Part shown: piece after piece, positions 54,466 to 64,000 of the stretch | Layout: each line of letters opens with the position of its first letter | Numbering within the stretch: position 1 is the first letter of the stretch | DNA from: Symsagittifera roscoffensis | Taxonomy: Eukaryota > Xenacoelomorpha > Acoela > Convolutidae | DNA length: 64,000 bases | Reading direction: 5' to 3' | Assembly (NCBI RefSeq): GCF_963678635.1 | Contig: NC_087063.1 | Coordinates: forward strand, 65,648,471 to 65,712,470 | Position numbers and translations under genes: made by a program | Notes under the pieces: generated by a model | Databases searched by the model: none | The model's input: only the letters and a program-made list of their open reading frames with translations | Told to the model about the DNA's origin: nothing

Positions 54466-54925
54466 GAAAATAGCCATCAGACAGAAATTTGCTTAGTTTT
54501 TAGCAAATAAACTTGAAACTGCAGTTTGCCTACCTTCTAGCAAATGAACTTGAATTGAATTCAAAAAATGCCGAAAAACAAATTCCGAAAAGTTTATGAT
54601 AATATAACATTGCCAACAGACAGTTGAATACTGGTCACTGGCCTCGATGAAGCCGAAAAAACTGTTTCAGGGATTTTCAGTAGTTTTCAGCTTTGATTTT
54701 TGAAGAAAAATATATCACAATAAAGCCTTTTGAAAATTCATGATTGAGTGAGCAGAGGTGAAAGGATACGTATCCACCTCAACCGAAAAGTCGGATGTGC
54801 GAGGCCTACTATGATCCATGCTTGTTGCTTGAGTGAGGTAACTTTACATAAACTAGAAAAAATTGCCAAAAAAGACCATATATTTTTCAGCAAGTCCTTC
54901 CAGTGGTGAAAAAATTGCCCTAAAC
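54466..54925. repeat. Dispersed repeat B, copy 1
   Basis: It shares with 55287-55885 the blocks AAAATAGCCATC, GCAAATGAACTTGAATT, GAGCAGAGGTGAAAGGATAC and GTTGCTTGAGTGAGGTAAC in the same order and orientation. No ORF. Confidence 0.7.
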
Positions 54926-55199
54926 AAAATTGTGACTTTTGATAACATAGCCAACAGGGTAATACCAATGGAACCTTCCGAGATTTCCTTGCGAGGCTCA
55001 AACTTTGCGAAATTTCATTTCAATTCAAGCATTGTAACTTGTTTGACTCACAAGTCAGCCAGCAGGCAAGCTGAGTGAAACCAACTACGCCTTTACAAAG
55101 AGGCAAAGCTGTGATTCGCGTACACTAACGAAAACACGACAGGAAGCAGCTCTAAAAAGTGCAATAAAAATGTAGAAATAAGCCTCTCAATATTAAAAT

Positions 55200-55885
55200 T
55201 AGTAAAACTTCGGCTACGTCTCGGATTCGATCTGCAACCTATGAGTATATGAGAGATTATGAGTCTCACCCAAAAACCTTAAAAAATGAAAATAGCCATC
55301 CGACAGAATTTTGCCTACTTTCTAGCAAATGAACTTGAATTAAAACCAAAAAGTGCTTATACGGGTTTTCATGTGCATTTACAAGGATGAAGTTATTTTT
55401 TTTGTTATCAGAGCTTTTTAATACTGATTCTGAAAAAAAACGAAAAAAATCACGACGTAAATAAGGGTCGATATAAATTCATCGATTCTTAAACAATACT
55501 TGATGTCAATCAAGACTTCATCCAAAGCCGAAAAACAAATTCTACAGACTTTATGACTATATAGCATTGCTAGCAGACAGTTGGAAACTAGCCATTGGCC
55601 TCGAAGAAACCGAAAATAATTGATTGACATATGTTCAATAAATTTAAATTTTGAGTTTTGAAGAAAAATATATCACCTTAAAGCTTTTTTAAATTACATG
55701 ATTGTGTGAGCAGAGGTGAAAGGATACGTCTCCACCCCAACCGAAAGGTCGGATGTTGGAGGCCTACTATCATCCATGCTCGTTGCTTGAGTGAGGTAAC
55801 ATTACAGACCAGAAAAAACTGCCAAAAACACCATGTAATTGTTAGCAAGTCCTTTCCCTTGTGAATAAATCGCCTTAATTATAAT
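55200..55885. repeat. Dispersed repeat B, copy 2, with tRNA-like head
   Basis: The body at 55287-55885 matches copy 1. A minus-strand B-box-like AGATCGAATCCGAG lies at about 55222-55235 just outside, related to the head at 37.06 kb, so repeat B may be a long SINE-type unit. Confidence 0.6.
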
Positions 55886-57149
55886 TGTGACTGCCGTTAA
55901 CTTAGCAAGTTGCAAAGTATCACTGTGAAAAAAATCGTTGAAGTAAGAGCTTTCTCAGCATCTGCAACACTACATGATTAAAACTTTTTCATGAAACTAA
56001 TTCAATAAGAGAAAACTGAAAACAAAATCAATCAGATTTCCAATATTTATTTCGTAGTTAGTAGCCGAACTGCTTTCCTTCTAGCAAAAAATTTTAATTG
56101 AATTTCTTATGAAATCAAAGTCATAACGCGAAATAAATTAAAATTGGAACGCGACCTTTGTTCTTTGAAAAAAATGTAAGGTTACAGCTAAGTAAGGCAC
56201 ACAAAAGCTGCATGAAAATTTCAAGTGCTAGGAATTATTTCAACTTCGTAGAAAAAACGGTCGGTTTTTATGCAATCTGTGATTTTGTTTTAGATCATTG
56301 TTCTAAGCGCTGCAATAACCACCTAGTTCGCAGATCCTCTATCGACAGGAAATTGAAATGTTGTACATCTTCAACACTAGGAAATTTTTCAGTGACAATA
56401 GATTGAAAAGGAACAGCATAGAATATATTTATTCTAATCTAGTTAGGATACAAGGATAACAAGAAGACTACACGTTTTTACAAGGAATTAAATTAAGTTT
56501 ATTTCTACCGTTTTATTGCAAGATTATACAGAATGAATATCGTTCTTAATAAAATTTACAGCAGATAGTATCTACATTTGAGTTCATACATACGCACTCG
56601 AGTCTAAGATATATGGAAGCGATCTACAATGCAGCTTTTCAAGACTGACTGAGGGTTAAATTACTTCTACGCAATTTAAGTCAAGGAGAAAATAAAATAG
56701 ACAACAAAACAGATATTCGGATAAATATATGTGAAGTTTAGCACATTTACGCATACATTGATTAGATGTACTGAATCGCGAAATTCTAATTTATTAAAGC
56801 AAAAGGTATGCAAAACTGTGATTACGAGGGTCAAGTGATTACGAGGGTAAGGAAGTGATAATCGTCATTTTTATATTTATATAGTTTCTATTTAATAGCC
56901 ATCTAATTTGGAGCCCAATACCAGAAGACCGATATTTTAGAAAGGTGTCATCAGCTAAGCTCTATTATTCTTATTCGGCATAATCAGTCTTTACATATCG
57001 GACCTCTTTTTTCAATGTCTAATTTTTTTTACTTTGAAACATTATCCTGTTGTCTCAATAAAATTAGTCTTGCTTTACTGTTTTGGATGGTCCATTTTTC
57101 TGTTTTTCGTTCAGAAGTCATTTTGCTTTGGCAACTCGTTTCATGCTGT
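55886..57149. other. 3' flank of the SLC6 gene
   Basis: No supported ORF. A minus-strand AATAAA (TTTATT at 56790-56795) lies about 355 nt past the SLC6 stop and could be its polyadenylation signal. The part near 56.05 kb resembles repeat B faintly. Confidence 0.35.
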
Positions 57150-57374
57150 TCACTTGGAGAAGAGAATCAGTTCAATTTGTGAGCCCATGAAGTTATCTGG
57201 AATTGGGTTTTGTGCTTTCAGTTCCTCCTCAGGGAAGTAGGAGGGAATGACAGCTGGTAATTTAAGCATGTGGTGCCACACAGCTGCCACTGGGATTGCG
57301 ATAAGAGAGATGAAAGTTAGGAAGAAACAGAAGCAGAGTGCCCATCCTGGCATATCTGCTACCACTGCCTCGCC
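57150..57374 (-). CDS. SLC6 terminal exon (TM12 and tail)
   Basis: The acceptor is TTGTGTTTAG. The exon starts GEAVVADMPGWALCF in phase 0, has one hydrophobic helix, then a short tail with FPEEELKAQNPIPDN and the stop. The tail is about 40 residues, with no PDZ-type end. Confidence 0.82.
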   Translation of the reverse strand, partial: GEAVVADMPGWALCFCFFLTFISLIAIPVAAVWHHMLKLPAVIPSYFPEEELKAQNPIPDNFMGSQIELILFSK

Positions 57375-60300
57375 CTAAACACAATGGTGGTTGAACATTT
57401 CAAAAACTTTGATACAAAATTGTGAGCACATGCGGTACATTTTGGTTTATTTATGAACGCTCGAAATTTTCCTCGTCATATACATAACTAACATAGTCAA
57501 CTAACAGTTGCAAAGAAAAATGAACGCAAGGAAACTGAAAACTGCCTTGTTTTTTCAGGCGCCTTCAACTTTAAAATTTCGAAAAAATAGATGGCCTTAA
57601 AGCTCTTTGAATTTGTAGAACAATTTATGATGGACACTTTTTTTTGTTAAATTTAACCCAATTTGAGAAAACTGGATCAGTACGTAGAACTTTCATTTCG
57701 CTTTTATTTCGAAATCAGAGGTCGATCACGTTTTTCATGACCTTTACACTTTTGCTGTTCGATAGTGGAGTTTGCCTCACCACGTTCATTACTCTTAAAC
57801 ATGGAGTCGTATTTTAGCTTGAACCGGGGTACAAATAAGATAGTTGGGTCCCAGGAAAAAGCAAGTATAAAAGATGGGTCACGCAAACTTTGTGAAAAAT
57901 TCCGAAACAGAAATCAACAAAAACGATCCATGTTTTCGAAGAATTGAAGGCCTAAAATTCAGGGACCTATCAAAAATTAAGGGACCCAACAATCATACTT
58001 GTACCTGAACCGGTTCGCAAAACTTTTCTCAGCAAGCCATTGAAACTATAAAACTTTTGAAATTTTTCTACCCTAGAAGGATTGGTAATAAGATAATTTA
58101 TCTAATTAAGCAATTCAAGCGATGATTTATAAAAAAGCGATGATGATTCTAAGGTGACCTGAGGGGCAACATTTCATTTAGAAACTGGCGTTGCGTTTGA
58201 AAAGTAGACCCTGAAAGCGCCTTAATAACAGCCCACGATTAAGTAGGAATTTTCAACTTCGTGCAGTTTCTTAAAACTAAGTTTTGTGAAAACTTCAATT
58301 CTTAAAGCGATAAAAACTTGAAAAAACGTCATATCTCGGAAGATTAAAGTTTGGAACCATATTTGAAGGCAAAATTTGAAACAACTGAGATTACTCTGAC
58401 AGCCACTCACTATAGGGTTGCAAATGTGAAATTTTATTAAAAATTTGCAAACTAAGATTGTTGAAAAAATTAACAGTTGGGAGTGTCAAATTTGATACAT
58501 TTTCGAAATCTAAATTTTGTAAGTTTATTAAACATTAAGTGGAATTGTCAGATCTCGCAAACAAAAAGCCTTTGGCTATTCATATTTCGATGCTAACTTC
58601 ATAGCCCCTGGAAGAAGCCTGACAACACCCCGACCCCGTACGGGTTGTTAATTTCAAGTTTTTTAAACCTTAACTTTTTCCAAAAATGAAAAAAAAACGT
58701 CAGATCTGGAAAGCTGAAAAGTTTTGATCAGCAATTATTGCAGGCCAATTGAGCAAAACATGGACGAACCCTGAAGTACCCAACAATAGGGTTGCTAATT
58801 TAAAACTTCGTTAAGTTTTTTTCATCTATATCTTTTGGGAATGTTTCCAAAAAATCATATAAAACGTCATATCTTGGAAGATAAAAAATTTTGAGCAGCC
58901 ACATTTCGAGGCCGACTTCACAACCCCTGAGAGAACCCGGAAAGTATCGCCAAAAAACCAATTGTTGCAAAATCGGCTTGAGGGAAATTATAAAAACACT
59001 ACGCTTTTTAAAATTTTCGATCTACTCCAATCTTTATAACTACCTTCAATCTATGCATTTTGAATATAAACTTTAAAAAATCATACGCTTTTTAAAATTT
59101 TCGATCTACTTCAATCTTTATAACTACCTTCAATCTATGCATTTTGAATATAAACTTTAAAAAATCATATCTCGGAATCTGCACGGATTTAAGCATACAT
59201 GTTTCGTGACAAGATTTGCAATCCCTTAAAGTACCCTGACAGCTTCCCATCATAGAGTTGCTAAGTTTTAATTCGTGAAGTTTTTTAAACCTAAATTAGT
59301 TTTTTAAACGAAACAATCAAAAAACGTCATATCTAGAAAACTTAATAGTGTTGATCAACCATATTTGGAAGCCGATTTCGCAACCACTGAGAAAACCCTG
59401 AAGAACCCCACCAAAGGGTTTCTAATACCGAATTTTGTTAAGTTTTTTAAATCTAATTTAATTTAAAAAAAAACACTTCATAAAAACGTCATATCTAGAA
59501 AACTATATGGATCAGAGCAGTGGTATTTGGAGGCAAAATTCCTGAAGGTAGCCTAATAGCATCCCGCCAGAAGGTTGCTAATTTCAAACTTAATTTGGTT
59601 TTTCATTTGAAATTTTTAGAGAAAAAACCAAAAAACGTCAAATCTTGGAAGCTAAAAGGATTTGAGCAGACATTTCGTTTCGACGCAAGACTTGCAACCC
59701 CTAAAATTAACCTGACAGAATCCAGCTTAGAGTAGCTAACTTCAATTTTGGCAACGTTTTTCAACCTAACTTTGATGAAAATAATTTCAAAAATCATTAA
59801 AAAAACATCATATTTTGGAAACTAAAAGGGCTTGAGCAGAAAGATTTTGGAGGCAAGATTTACAACCCCTGAGAATATCACGACAGCACCCACTTACGGG
59901 GTTGAAATCTTCAAATTTTGAAAAGCGTTTCAAATTTTAATTTTTTGAAAATCTCGGAAGCTAAAAAGATTTGAAGACATATTTGGAGGCAAAATTTACA
60001 ACCGCTGGAAGCACCCTGACAGCACCACACTATACCGTTGCTAATTTCAAATTTTATACTTTTTCAAAAAAATCATTGAAAACGTCACATCTCGAAAGCA
60101 AAAATGATTTGCGTGACATATTTGGAGGCAAAATTTGCAATCGCAATCCCTGAGAGCATTCTGCCACAACCCCATTACAGGTTCGTCAATTCGAAAGTTG
60201 CCGTTAGTCTTTCGAATCTTGAAATTGAACACAGCCAACATTCAAACAAAAAAGCTGGTTTTTTGAAAAAATCTCAACTTTCGAATTCAAAGAAAAAAAG

Positions 60301-63300
60301 AGATGGCCTTAAATCCCTTTGAATTTTAAAAACAATCTACGCTTGACACTGTTTTGCTAAAATTAACTGAACTTGAAAAAAAAACAGGATTGATAGATTA
60401 ATTTTTTAATTCGCTGAGAAATCTGAAAACTAAATTTCACTTTCGAAACTATAAGTTGATCACATTTTTGCTATTCGGCAGTTGAGTTTACCTTCCTTTT
60501 AACAAAGGAAATGAACTGAACTTGAAGAATAATCAAAAGTCAAACCGCGAAAAAGTAAAATAGAGCCAGAACAAATTTTAAAGACTTCCAGAAAAAATCG
60601 AAAAAATAAAAACAATCGCAACCATTATAATAGTCGGAACTATATTCATCGTCTCTTCAGAACATTTCTCAAAATTTCAAGAATCTGTCTAGATATTTGG
60701 CCTTAATAAAGATCTAAATAGAGATATTTGGCCTCAACCGAGATATTTGACCTAAATAAAGATCTAGATTTTAGATTGAAAAAACTTCTACAAAATTCAT
60801 GATTTTCGCTTAAACATTGTCCCTGACGCTTGTTAATCATTGACCTGTATACAAATCGTGTAAATATGGCTTCCATAGAGCAATAGATAAGATAGATAAT
60901 AGATAGATTTTTTATCGGTTCATACAAAATACTTTCCATTTTCATTTAAAAAAATTACCGAGGCGTAAGTTTTTTGTTTCGAGAAAATTGCGGACGTAAA
61001 GTGTTGCATTAAGAGAGATAGTCGTAATAGACACTTTTACATTTATATCTGAAGTATGACCAACCCTAAGTTACTGATTTAAATCCCACCAATACTCACG
61101 ATGTTCTTGTCGTATCTGAAGTAGGTGACTCCATCCATGGACACATTGAACACGAAACCCAGCAGAATGACAGTCATGACACAGGGCGAGATGTACTTCC
61201 AGCACAGCATGAACAGAATATTCGGCTTCTCCCCACACATCAGATAGATGTCCTCTGAGAACCTAGACATAACTATATATTGAAGCCTTGAAGGACTTAT
61301 TCTACTCACAAGATTTACATAAAAAGCACTAAGCATCCGCGAATTTTCGATATTTAATTTCAGGCATGTTAAAATACCTAAAGATGATTGATTAATTTTT
61401 CAATCGCTGAAAATCAAAAACTCGAAAACTAATCAGCCTTTTTTTCTGTAAATTGAAGTGCCTGGATTTTTTAAGTTTTACATTGTGGCAATAGTACCTG
61501 CGGACTCCGTAGAAGTATGAAATGGCAATCACTTCGAAGAAAGCGACCACCAGAAGAGGCACAGTGCCAACCCACGTGTCAAATATTTGGAGAAGATAAT
61601 CTCCAGAAGATAGGGCGAACAATTGAGCCAAGACCAAACTCGACACACATAACACCACTAAACATTATTAATGTTTCTTAATAGTGACGGATCTACAGTT
61701 TAAAAAAAAGGTTCAATTAGTTTTATTTTTGCTCGTACAAACAAAATAAATGGAACCGTCTGCTCGTACATTTTGTTTTCTATGTTTCAGACACTACTTT
61801 GCCAGGGAAGCGCTACACGAATATTCAAAAACTAATTATCTTTTGCTAAAACTAAAAATTTTCCTACTGAAAATAACCGACTTCATATAACAAATGCTAC
61901 TCGAAATGAGTTTAAAAAACAAAAACTTCAAACCGGTTTTTCTCGACAGATACTTTTTTGTCGTTGGAATCACGACTGGAAGAGGTTTCACATAATTTAT
62001 CACTCGACCCGTTCTGAAAAATAATGCAGAGTATAGACGAAAGCATAATCCAATCTCAATAATCTTAGATTAGATTGTGGAGTACTGGGTTTAAACCAAA
62101 GTTCGTTTGGACATCTACTCCTAAAGCAACAACAACAATAATGACAAAAAATACAACAACAACAACAACAAAAAAGCCATTGTAAAGTTGGAACTGTCAA
62201 CAAACTATAGGAAATCAAAAAAAAACTAACTTTTTTGCAACAATTTTCAACTGCTGAAGAAAAACACCAAATTAAAACTCTTCGAAATTTTTCGAATTCA
62301 GCTGGGACATTCGAAGCCGCGAAAAAGCTGGGACGTTCAAAGCCGCGAAAAATCAAATTTGAGTGAATGCAAATTTCACTACAATCCAGAAAAAGTAAAA
62401 CATAATCATCACGACCTATAGTACGGCCTTCACTATAATCATTGACTCTTAAAATATTTCCAAAACCTACACTCAGATAAACTGGTAAATCAATCAGAAA
62501 ACGCAAAACCAAAATTTCAAATTCAAAGAAAAAATATATAGCTTTACAGCTCTTTGATTTTCAAGAACAATATATGTTGAAACCCAATTTGAAAAAAAAC
62601 TGAATGAACACCTAAATAATTTATCTCGCAGGGTAATCTGATAATTAAGTTCCATTTTCGAAATAAGAAGTCAATAGTGTTTTTTGTGAACTTCACATTT
62701 TTGCTGTTCAATGGTGGGTTTTGCCTTCCTTTTAACAAAGGAAATGAAGTGAAAGAAAAAAAACAAAAGTCAACCCTCGAAAAATGTAGAATAAGTTTTT
62801 CCTGAAAAAAAACACGAAAAAATCACCAAAACATAAGTAAGAGTACTCACTAAACTAAGTTCATTACTCTTAATCCAAAGTCACAACTCAAAAAAATCAG
62901 CGTCAGCAAGTTTTTCTGAAAAAAAAACTACCAAAATAAGGGTCTTCACTTCCTTCACTGACACTTTTCAACCACAGGACCCAAACAAATGAACTAAAAT
63001 TTGACTATTTACAACATCACGGCCTATTAAAAAAAGTCTCAACTACTTTCATCGAATCTTGAACCTTAAAAAATCTGAAGCGGCGCCATATTTGAAACTT
63101 TTCATGCGTAACAGTCACAAAAATTTTTTAGAAAAAAAAATGATTATCAAATTTAAAAATCGAAATTGCAGATTTTTGTGTTTTCACAATGAAAATATAG
63201 TTTTTAATCTCCTCGCACGCTATAAATTCAAAATATATACGAACAACGGCCACAAACTAGCAAATGACAAAACTGACAAAAAATGTATTTTGAAAAATTT

Positions 63301-64000
63301 AAGAAAATCAGGAAACCTTCGAAAACGTATTTATATTGGATAAGTTATACAAAACCCAATTTCCAATAAAATTTTGTACAATTTACCAAAAAAAACTGCA
63401 ATTAAAATAATGGAAAAAACGGTGAGCGTTAAAGCCGAAAATTAAAAAAAAACTATTAAAGCCAAAAATTTCAGATTTTCCCGTTTCATGCTGGTTTCCA
63501 AAGACTTCAGCTTTATTTGTAATTTGCCGAAATCTAAATTTCAGCTTAAAACCAGACTGGAATCTAACCAGTGATAAGCTCGTTAGGCATGTTTCGGAGG
63601 AACTTCGCATCATGCAGTGAAGTGATCACTCCTTGGACAGTTCCGAAGAGGGAACCGAAGCCGAGGGACATGAGCATGAGGAAGAAGAGGACAGCGAAGA
63701 GGGGTGAGAAGAACCCAAAGTGGTCTATGGCCTCTGTGAAGGTGATGAACGTCAGTCCAGTCCCACTCACACCCTGTACAAGACACACACGGGATTATGA
63801 CTATCCGTACGACTTCTTCTAGCATAATATTCATATACGCCGATATCAGTTGTGTTAAAGGGTAGAGCACTTTCTTCTATTCTCGCGGCCAACTTTTCCC
63901 AACAAGCACCCTTTTAATTCTTTTTTAAAGCAGGCGCCCATCTTAGGATTATCTGGGGGGGGGGGGGGGGTTGTTGATTTTATGACTCTCACTTAAGGAG
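57150..64000 (-). CDS. SLC6 sodium-coupled transporter, last four exons
   Basis: Exons on the minus strand are 63773-63569, 61657-61498, 61262-61100 and 57374-57150, which join in frame (phases 1, 2, 0) and end TGA at 57150-57152. Together they encode about 250 residues from the TM7-TM8 region to the C-terminus: FTEAI and FFLMLMSLGFGSLFG (TM8), SGDYLLQIFDTWVGTVPLL (TM9-10), YGVRR and EDIYLMCGEKPN (loop), KYISPCVMT (TM11), and MPGWALCFCFFL (TM12). SLC6 proteins take up amino acids or amines with sodium across the plasma membrane. The SMFG/SLFG-type TM8 and the YGVRRF-EDI-M-G-KPN loop resemble the amino-acid branch SLC6A15-A20 more than the monoamine carriers. The substrate cannot be told, because TM1, 3 and 6 lie beyond the right edge. 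Confidence 0.85.
57545..57790. repeat. Intronic dispersed repeat C, copy 1
   Basis: It shares GATGGCCTTAAAGCTCTTTG, CGATCACGTTTTTC and TTTTGCTGTTCGATAGTGG-type blocks with 60290-60535 and 62520-62760. All three lie in introns of the SLC6 gene in the same orientation. Confidence 0.6.
58325..60250. repeat. Degenerate intronic satellite, units of about 150-170 bp
   Basis: At least ten units, each with an ACGTCATATCT(C/T)GGAAG-type start, ATTTGGAGGCAAGATTTGCA, ACCCCTGAGA, CCCTGACAGCACCC, TAGGGTTGCTAATTTC and TTTTTTAAACCTAA. Unit starts lie near 58329, 58552, 58702, 58866, 59166, 59327, 59493, 59636, 59808, 59954 and 60088. Units are strongly diverged, so the array is old. Confidence 0.8.
59001..59168. 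repeat. Recent 84 bp tandem duplication
   Basis: Two units (59001-59084 and 59085-59168), beginning ACGCTTTTTAAAATTTTCG, identical except one C/T. They lie inside the old satellite and are much younger than it. Confidence 0.9.
60290..60535. repeat. Intronic dispersed repeat C, copy 2
   Basis: Shares GAGATGGCCTTAAA, CTTTGAATTTT and CCTTCCTTTTAACAAAGGAA with the other copies; the last motif is a palindrome. Copies 1 and 2 bracket the satellite array. Confidence 0.6.
61100..61262 (-). CDS. SLC6 exon (TM11)
   Basis: Acceptor ATGTCTAG and a consensus GTGAGT donor. It completes an Arg codon, then FSEDIYLMCGEKPN and the helix around KYISPCVMTVILLG, ending RYDKNI in phase 0. Confidence 0.88.
61498..61657 (-). 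CDS. SLC6 exon (TM9-TM10)
   Basis: Acceptor AATGTTTAG, donor GTACTA. It encodes CVSSLVLAQLFALSSGDYLL, then FDTWVGTVPLLVVAFFEVIA and YGVRR. The phase 1 entry and phase 2 exit fit both neighbours. Confidence 0.87.
62520..62760. repeat. Intronic dispersed repeat C, copy 3
   Basis: Shares CAGCTCTTTGATTTTCAAGA-like and CCTTCCTTTTAACAAAGGAA blocks with copy 2. It lies in the intron between the first two visible SLC6 exons. Confidence 0.6.
63569..63773 (-). CDS. SLC6 exon (TM7 end to TM8)
   Basis: The acceptor is TCTTGTACAG. It begins GVSGTGLTFITFTEAIDHFG in phase 0 and ends NELIT plus one base before GTTAGA. The TM8 line has GFGS where amine carriers have GLDS, so the sodium-site Asp of that group is absent and the Ser is kept, as in amino-acid and glycine carriers. 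Confidence 0.88.

Noticed and set aside
62000-62512. 170-codon minus-strand ORF with runs of Cys
   Set aside because: The Cys runs come from a (CAA)n simple repeat near 62130-62170. Composition is not protein-like and the ORF lies in an SLC6 intron.

Overview
The window looks like AT-rich nuclear DNA of an invertebrate animal. Reasons: two multi-exon genes with animal-type proteins (a WDR86-like WD40 protein and an SLC6 transporter), spliceosomal introns from about 0.2 to 13.9 kb, Ty3/gypsy LTR retrotransposons, Tc1- and hAT-type DNA elements and tRNA-derived SINEs. The Ty3-like gag fragment linked by its LTR to an element with an envelope-like ORF recalls the tunicate (larvacean) Tor elements, but this is a hint, not an identification; nothing here fixes the species.

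Layout: 1-6.1 kb is the 3' half of an LTR element: an envelope-like ORF open from the left edge, a 601-codon ORF of unknown function overlapping it by ATGA, a compact intron-like sequence right after the second stop, a long noncoding 3' region and one LTR. A shrunken relative (gag fragment plus LTR) lies at 9.8-11.05 kb inside a TA-flanked inverted-repeat element. From 6.9 to 25.2 kb, six exons on the + strand encode the last WD40 repeats and the C-terminal tail of a WDR86-like protein. Its introns are packed with mobile DNA: a 1.07 kb foldback element, a foldback element with a 22 bp minisatellite core, a Tc1 element made of two inverted transposase 3' ends, and a hAT-type MITE with an exact 8 bp target duplication. 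The 13.9 kb intron also holds an intact, intronless ORF on the opposite strand for a LAMP/Ac45-like type I membrane protein. A short secreted-peptide-like ORF lies just past the WD40 gene on the minus strand.

From 30.0 to 36.4 kb there is a complete but dead Ty3/gypsy element on the minus strand, with two LTRs and a 5 bp CAAAA target duplication. From 36.5 to 47 kb there are SINE-like pieces, two copies of an ATAATCGATTATAAT-rich foldback element, a 1.07 kb element with 47 bp inverted ends, a 414 bp MITE with a 9 bp target duplication, and gag debris. From 47.8 to 54.1 kb there is a second degraded Ty3/gypsy element on the minus strand, whose 460-codon integrase ORF is still open while its reverse transcriptase is broken.

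From 57.15 kb to the right edge, the minus strand carries the last four exons of an SLC6 sodium-coupled transporter closest in pattern to the amino-acid branch (SLC6A15-A20). Its last intron contains about 2 kb of a degenerate satellite of roughly 150-170 bp units. The genes show no shared pathway; the window is mainly a picture of introns and intergenic DNA inflated by transposons, especially short non-autonomous inverted-repeat elements.
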